From Clarkia xantiana subsp. parviflora (taxonomy: Eukaryota > Streptophyta > Magnoliopsida > Myrtales > Onagraceae), in the NCBI GenBank assembly GCA_036873135.1, contig JAPTYO010000009.1, positions 28,293,756 through 28,357,755 of the forward strand: DNA of 64,000 nt, in the 5' to 3' direction. Of this stretch, positions 60,373 through 64,000 are shown piece after piece. The position numbers and the translations under genes were made by a program. The notes below the pieces were generated by a model that had not been told where the DNA came from, did not search any database, and saw nothing but the letters and a program-made list of their open reading frames with translations. The first letter of the stretch is position 1, and the number at the start of each line of letters is the position of its first letter.

Positions 60373-61372
60373 TAGGGATGGCAATGGGGCGGATCGGGGC
60401 GGGTATCGCCAGCCCCGGACCCGCCCCGCAGGTCGACCTGGCGGACCCGGACCCGCCCCATAGACCTCGCGGGGCGGGTCGTTTGGGGTGAAAAAAATCC
60501 CGCGGGTCGACCCCCGGGGCCCCGACCCGACCCGCCCAATAACCTGAATAGTGGATTACTGTATTATTTAGAGCAGTTGTGGCCTGTGGTGGGCAAGGTC
60601 TGGAGTTTTGGACAGAAGTTGCGACGAGGTCGAGTTTGCCACTCCCGAGGTCTCTGGACAGATGCTGCGGTGAAGTCGTGGAGGGAGAGGTCGCGGAGGG
60701 CGAGCGAGGGCGAGGTCGCGGAGGGCGAGCGAGGGCGAGGTCGCGGAGGGCAAGCGAGGGCGAGGTCGCGGAGGGCGAGCGAGGGCGAGGTCGCGGAGGG
60801 CGAGCGAGGGCGAGGTCGCGGAGGGCGAGCGAGGGCGAGGTCGCGGAGGGCGAGCGAGGGCGAAGTCGCGGAGGGCGAGGTCGCGTAGGGCGAGCGACGG
60901 CGAGGCCGAGATCACGATGGCGAGGACGAGGTCGTGACGGCGAGGGCAAGGCGGAAGGATAGAAGCGAGGTCCGAAGCGTAGAGCTGCTGCTGGAGTCAA
61001 CTTCTGCTGCGAGGTCTGGAGGTCTTCTTTTTCTCTGCGATAAAGAGTGAAGAGAGAAAGAACGGCGCTAGCTCCTTTCTTCTTGGTGGTTTGAACCCTA
61101 ATAATTAAGTTTTATATATTTCTACTTTAGTCCTTATTATTTATAAAAGTATATATTAACCCTATTATTTATTAAATAAACATAATAAATATTAAGTATA
61201 GCTAATACGGGGCGGGTCTACGGGGCCCCGCGATCCTAGACCCGGACCCGACCCGACATGCGCCCACTATGACCCGAACCCGTCCTTTGCCCCGCGGATC
61301 GGCGGGTCGGCGGGTCAAAATCGGGTCGGGGCCCGTGGGTCAGTGGGTACCCGCGACCTGTTGCCATCCCTA
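60373..61372. mobile_element. Non-autonomous hAT element of 1,000 bp
   Basis: Ends TAGGGATGGCAA and, inverted, TTGCCATCCCTA; flanks ATTAGGTT (60365-60372 and 61373-61380) are identical. GC-rich GCGGGTC blocks near both ends form extended inverted repeats. Inside is a 25-bp tandem array. Frames crossing it are products of the repeat. Confidence 0.95.
60690..60900. repeat. 25-bp tandem array inside the hAT element
   Basis: About eight copies of GGTCGCGGAGGGCGAGCGAG plus GGCGA. A period of 25 keeps all frames open and yields Arg/Glu-rich frames on one strand and Pro/Ser/Arg on the other. Confidence 0.93.
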
Positions 61373-61380
61373 ATTAGGTT

Positions 61381-61550
61381 GCTTTAAAACTCTTATGCAA
61401 TCACCAAGATGGGCGTGAATCTTATGCAATCACCAAGATGTTCCTTTAGTTCAGGCCATTTGGACTGAAGTATAGGCCCACTTGAGCGGGCTCTGAAAAA
61501 CTCTTTAGGCCCATAAAATGCGTGCCTGTCTCGAGTATGTGTAGCATCAT
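61381..61550. other. Spacer with a short direct repeat
   Basis: AAGATGGGCGTGAATCTTATGCAATCACC-like sequence occurs before (60338-60365) and after the hAT element. Confidence 0.5.
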
Positions 61551-62236
61551 TAGCGATGGTGAGGGTATAGTGCGAATAGTACTAATACCATAACCATACC
61601 ATATTTTTTCACTCATACCATATACATAATCATAACCACTGCGGTTATGATTCTTCATACCATAACCATAACCATAACCATGATTTTTAACCACGATTAG
61701 ACTATTTAACCACAATCATTCAAACTAATACAACATCATTGTTTCATACAAGAAAAGTAAATAAACATTCATTGTTTCATACACGAAATCCAAATTAAAC
61801 ATAACTTCATTTTTTTACTCAATTAAAAAACACATATTCAATTGGCTATCACTTGCGATCATCAATCCTCATTCGTCATCACTTACAATCGTGGTTACCT
61901 AATAATAAGAAATATAGAAAAAAAAAATGGCGGGTGGGAAATGGAACGGAATAAGAATTATAATAATTAAAGTATAATAATAATGTATATATATAACAAT
62001 ATAGGTATTAGTAATATATATATATATATATATATTAATATTATATATATATATAGAGGTGATGGTTATAACCGCGGTTATAGACTGAATACCATAATCA
62101 CAACCATAACAATTGCGGTTACAAGATTCATCACTATAACCGCCCATCACCATAATTGTGCGGCTAACCATTGCAATAAATGGTGCAATTAATCATGGTT
62201 TTTTATTTTCACTGCAATATTGCCGGCCCTGCCCTA
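61551..62236. mobile_element. Possible further hAT-like element
   Basis: TAGCGATGG start and TGCCCTA end with flanks AGCATCAT and ATCATCAT (seven of eight bases). Inverted ACCGCGGTTAT-type blocks occur inside (palindrome ATAACCGCGGTTAT, 62069-62082), and AT runs at 62014-62055. The terminal inverted repeat is weak. Confidence 0.35.
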
Positions 62237-62244
62237 ATCATCAT

Positions 62245-62474
62245 CCATAAGTAACCATTTCCATTCAATTCCATTATCCAGCGAAACGAAGCTGAATCAG
62301 AGAACCGGACTTGTGGGTTAATTTGGCTCGGTTCACAGACTTAATGAGAATTGAGAACTCAACAGAACCAGAAGCAACTCCTGCTGTCTTGAATTGGATC
62401 ACTCCAAATTCCCAGTCCAGTCAGTTTCTCTCTCCTAGGGTTTTTGCTTCTTCTGCGTCGATCTGCTTGCAACC
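62245..62474 (+). promoter_or_regulatory. U1-C promoter and 5' UTR region
   Basis: About 230 bp up to the ATG at 62475, with a pyrimidine-rich leader just before it (TTTCTCTCTCCTAGGG). No clear TATA box. The MITE-rich DNA ends just upstream. Confidence 0.45.
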
Positions 62475-63904
62475 ATGCCGCGGTAATAACTTACGCTTCT
62501 CCGCTTCAGCCTTGTATTTTTACATCTGGTAATAATCAGCTGAATCTTTTGTTTGCGTCGCGTTCTTGATTGCAGGTATTATTGCGATTATTGCGACACT
62601 TACCTGACGCACGACTCTGTAAGTTGATTCTTTTACTATGATCTACTTTATGGTGTTTTATGTACGCTTATTGACAGTATATTATTGTAATTCATTCTTG
62701 TTTCCCTCACTTTGTAGTCCATTGATCTTCGGATTAATAGATTGGGAATTGCTTGATATCTCCCATTTAACAGTATTTCTTAAGCATGTCAGCCTTTTTC
62801 TTAGATTTAAGTTTATGTAATGCACCTGAGTAATTTTTTTATCATTTGATTAGAGCATAAGGTCTTGCCAGGATTTTTTTTTTGTCGGTTGCTGCCATAT
62901 ATTTCTATAAGATAATTATTGGGCATCGTAATAAGAGAACAAAATATTTTGGTGATGTCTAAGTGACAAACAATAGATTGGTTATGATGCTCTCTGTTTG
63001 AGCTTTCTTGAGGCCAGACTTCCCCGAGTTACTTTGCAAAGATATTTTTTAGTTAGGTCACCTCGTGTTAAGTTGATTCAGTGTTTGTTTCTGAATGAAA
63101 GTGCCTTACAACTCCAATTATCTTACTTAATTCTTTCAGCCATCAGTACGGAAACAGCATAATGCTGGTTACAAGCACAAGGTACATGATTCTATATGAA
63201 TATGAAGAGTTCTGCTTGGAGTTTGTTTCCTTATTCGTTGCATTTTTTTTGGGGCTTTATGAGCACTTGACCCATTTAAATGGTGTTCAGGCAAATGTGA
63301 GACAGTACTACCAACAATTTGAGGCGCAGCAAACCCAAATTCTGATAGACCAGAGGATCAAGGAACACTTGGGAAATGCAGCAGCTTTCCAACAAGTTGG
63401 GGCAGCATACAATCAACATCTCATGGGGAGGCCTCGCATGCCTATGATGCCTAATGGACAACATCCCATGCATTCACCTTTCCCTATGAGGCCTCCTGTG
63501 CTGCCCCTTCCCAGGCCGGGACCTGGTGTTCCAGGTAAACGCATTCTTCTTTAATTTTGAAATTTGAATTCAAGGGGTTTAGATTGATAAGTACAAGTAG
63601 TGCCCTCTTATGATAGACCATCTTTGTTGTTAAACATGAAGTATTTGGTATTGATGATGTGACAGGTTACGCCCCTCTTCCCAACATGCCTCCTATGATG
63701 GCACCACCAGGCGCTCCCAACCCTTCAGCACCTCAACTGAATGGATTGCCTAGGCCTCCTACATTGAGCATCCCTCCTCAGGGAGTCCCTGGAAGTTCAG
63801 GAACGCCTACCTCTGGAAGCATGGCTCCACCACCACCCCCACCTTACTATCCAACAAGTCGAGGCTTTGACAGTTCCATAGCACCTGATTCTTCTGACCA
63901 TTAG
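62475..63904 (+). CDS. U1 small nuclear ribonucleoprotein C (U1-C)
   Basis: Exons 62475-62482, 62576-62618, 63140-63181, 63291-63534 and 63666-63904 (TAG) splice at GT/AG sites into one frame of 191 codons plus stop. The protein starts MPRYYCDYCDTYLTHDS, continues PSVRKQHNAGYKHK, then ANVRQYYQQFEAQQTQILID. This is the U1-C matrin-type zinc finger: C6, C9, H24, H30. The tail is rich in Pro, Met and Gly (MRPPVLPLPRPGPGVPG). U1-C is a core protein of the U1 snRNP and stabilises its pairing with the 5' splice site. The first exon holds only 8 coding bases, and the finger is split over three exons. Length fits plant U1-C of about 200 residues. I chose this start from the strict MPRYYCDYC family start. 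No sign of disruption. Confidence 0.96.
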
Positions 63905-64000
63905 ATTTATCAAATAGGTTTGTGCTCGCCTCTCCTATGCTTAATTATTTTGATGGATGGAATTTTGCGACTGGTATGTGGCTGACAGCAATAATGGATG
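63905..64000 (+). other. U1-C 3' UTR start
   Basis: Sequence after the stop; the UTR continues beyond the window. A GTTTGTG after AAATAG could be a UTR splice donor but cannot be tested here. Confidence 0.4.

Noticed and set aside
60353..61000. 215-codon minus-strand frame and plus-strand frames with RGRGG repeats
   Set aside because: Generated by the 25-bp array in the hAT element; 25 is not a multiple of 3 so all frames stay open.

Overview
The window is nuclear DNA of a flowering plant, most likely a eudicot; I cannot name the genus. The evidence is a multi-exon FPA gene, a multi-exon U1-C gene, plant-type LTR retrotransposons (Tat-lineage Ty3/gypsy with a second RNase H and an antisense accessory gene; Ty1/copia primed by initiator tRNA-Met), a Helitron, and hAT- and Mutator-type non-autonomous elements.

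Layout. 1-5366 (+): FPA, cut at the window's left edge inside RRM1. 5367-6591: FPA 3' UTR and spacer. 6592-9099: non-autonomous Helitron. 9328-35410: a nest of Tat-like elements, all with gag-pol on the minus strand. The outermost one (A) is split by Element 1 (10162-22087) in its LTR and by Element 2 (24181 to about 34592) in its 3' untranslated part. Element 1 has a nearly complete but mutated gag-pol and an antisense gene broken by a hAT element, which is itself hit by another hAT. Element 2 lacks nearly all of gag-pol and carries a solo LTR of a third Tat family. 36009-56198: a second nest. An old minus-strand copia (B) was hit in its LTR, just upstream of its TATA box, by a plus-strand copia of the same family (Element 4, 37344-55991, duplication GGAGC). 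Element 4 was later hit by a third Tat element (Element 3, 42613-52686, duplication AGTGA). 56199-58231: a second, oppositely oriented copy of the A-type LTR containing a Mutator-type MITE. 58424-62236: a LINE-like insertion with 14-bp duplications inside a MITE remnant, a 1,000-bp hAT element and a possible further one. 62475-63904 (+): a complete U1-C gene.

Function. The two host genes are both nuclear RNA-processing factors: FPA controls poly(A) site choice, U1-C belongs to the U1 snRNP that recognises 5' splice sites. They are separated by about 57 kb that is almost all transposon. No other host gene is supported. None of the elements looks able to move by itself: every coding region has stops, frameshifts, deletions or insertions.

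Most interesting signals. (1) Antisense, intron-containing accessory genes with their own TATA boxes in the three Tat elements, with insertions clustered in or next to them. (2) Chains of short perfect inverted repeats just upstream of the TATA box in LTRs of unrelated families, same architecture but different sequence, with module number changed between the two LTRs of one element. (3) An 18-bp block kept in four otherwise different Tat LTRs. (4) Tandem arrays with periods from 25 to about 147 bp, most at one fixed place in the Tat elements. (5) A roughly 1.3-kb-arm inverted repeat made by a copia element landing in its relative's LTR in the opposite orientation.
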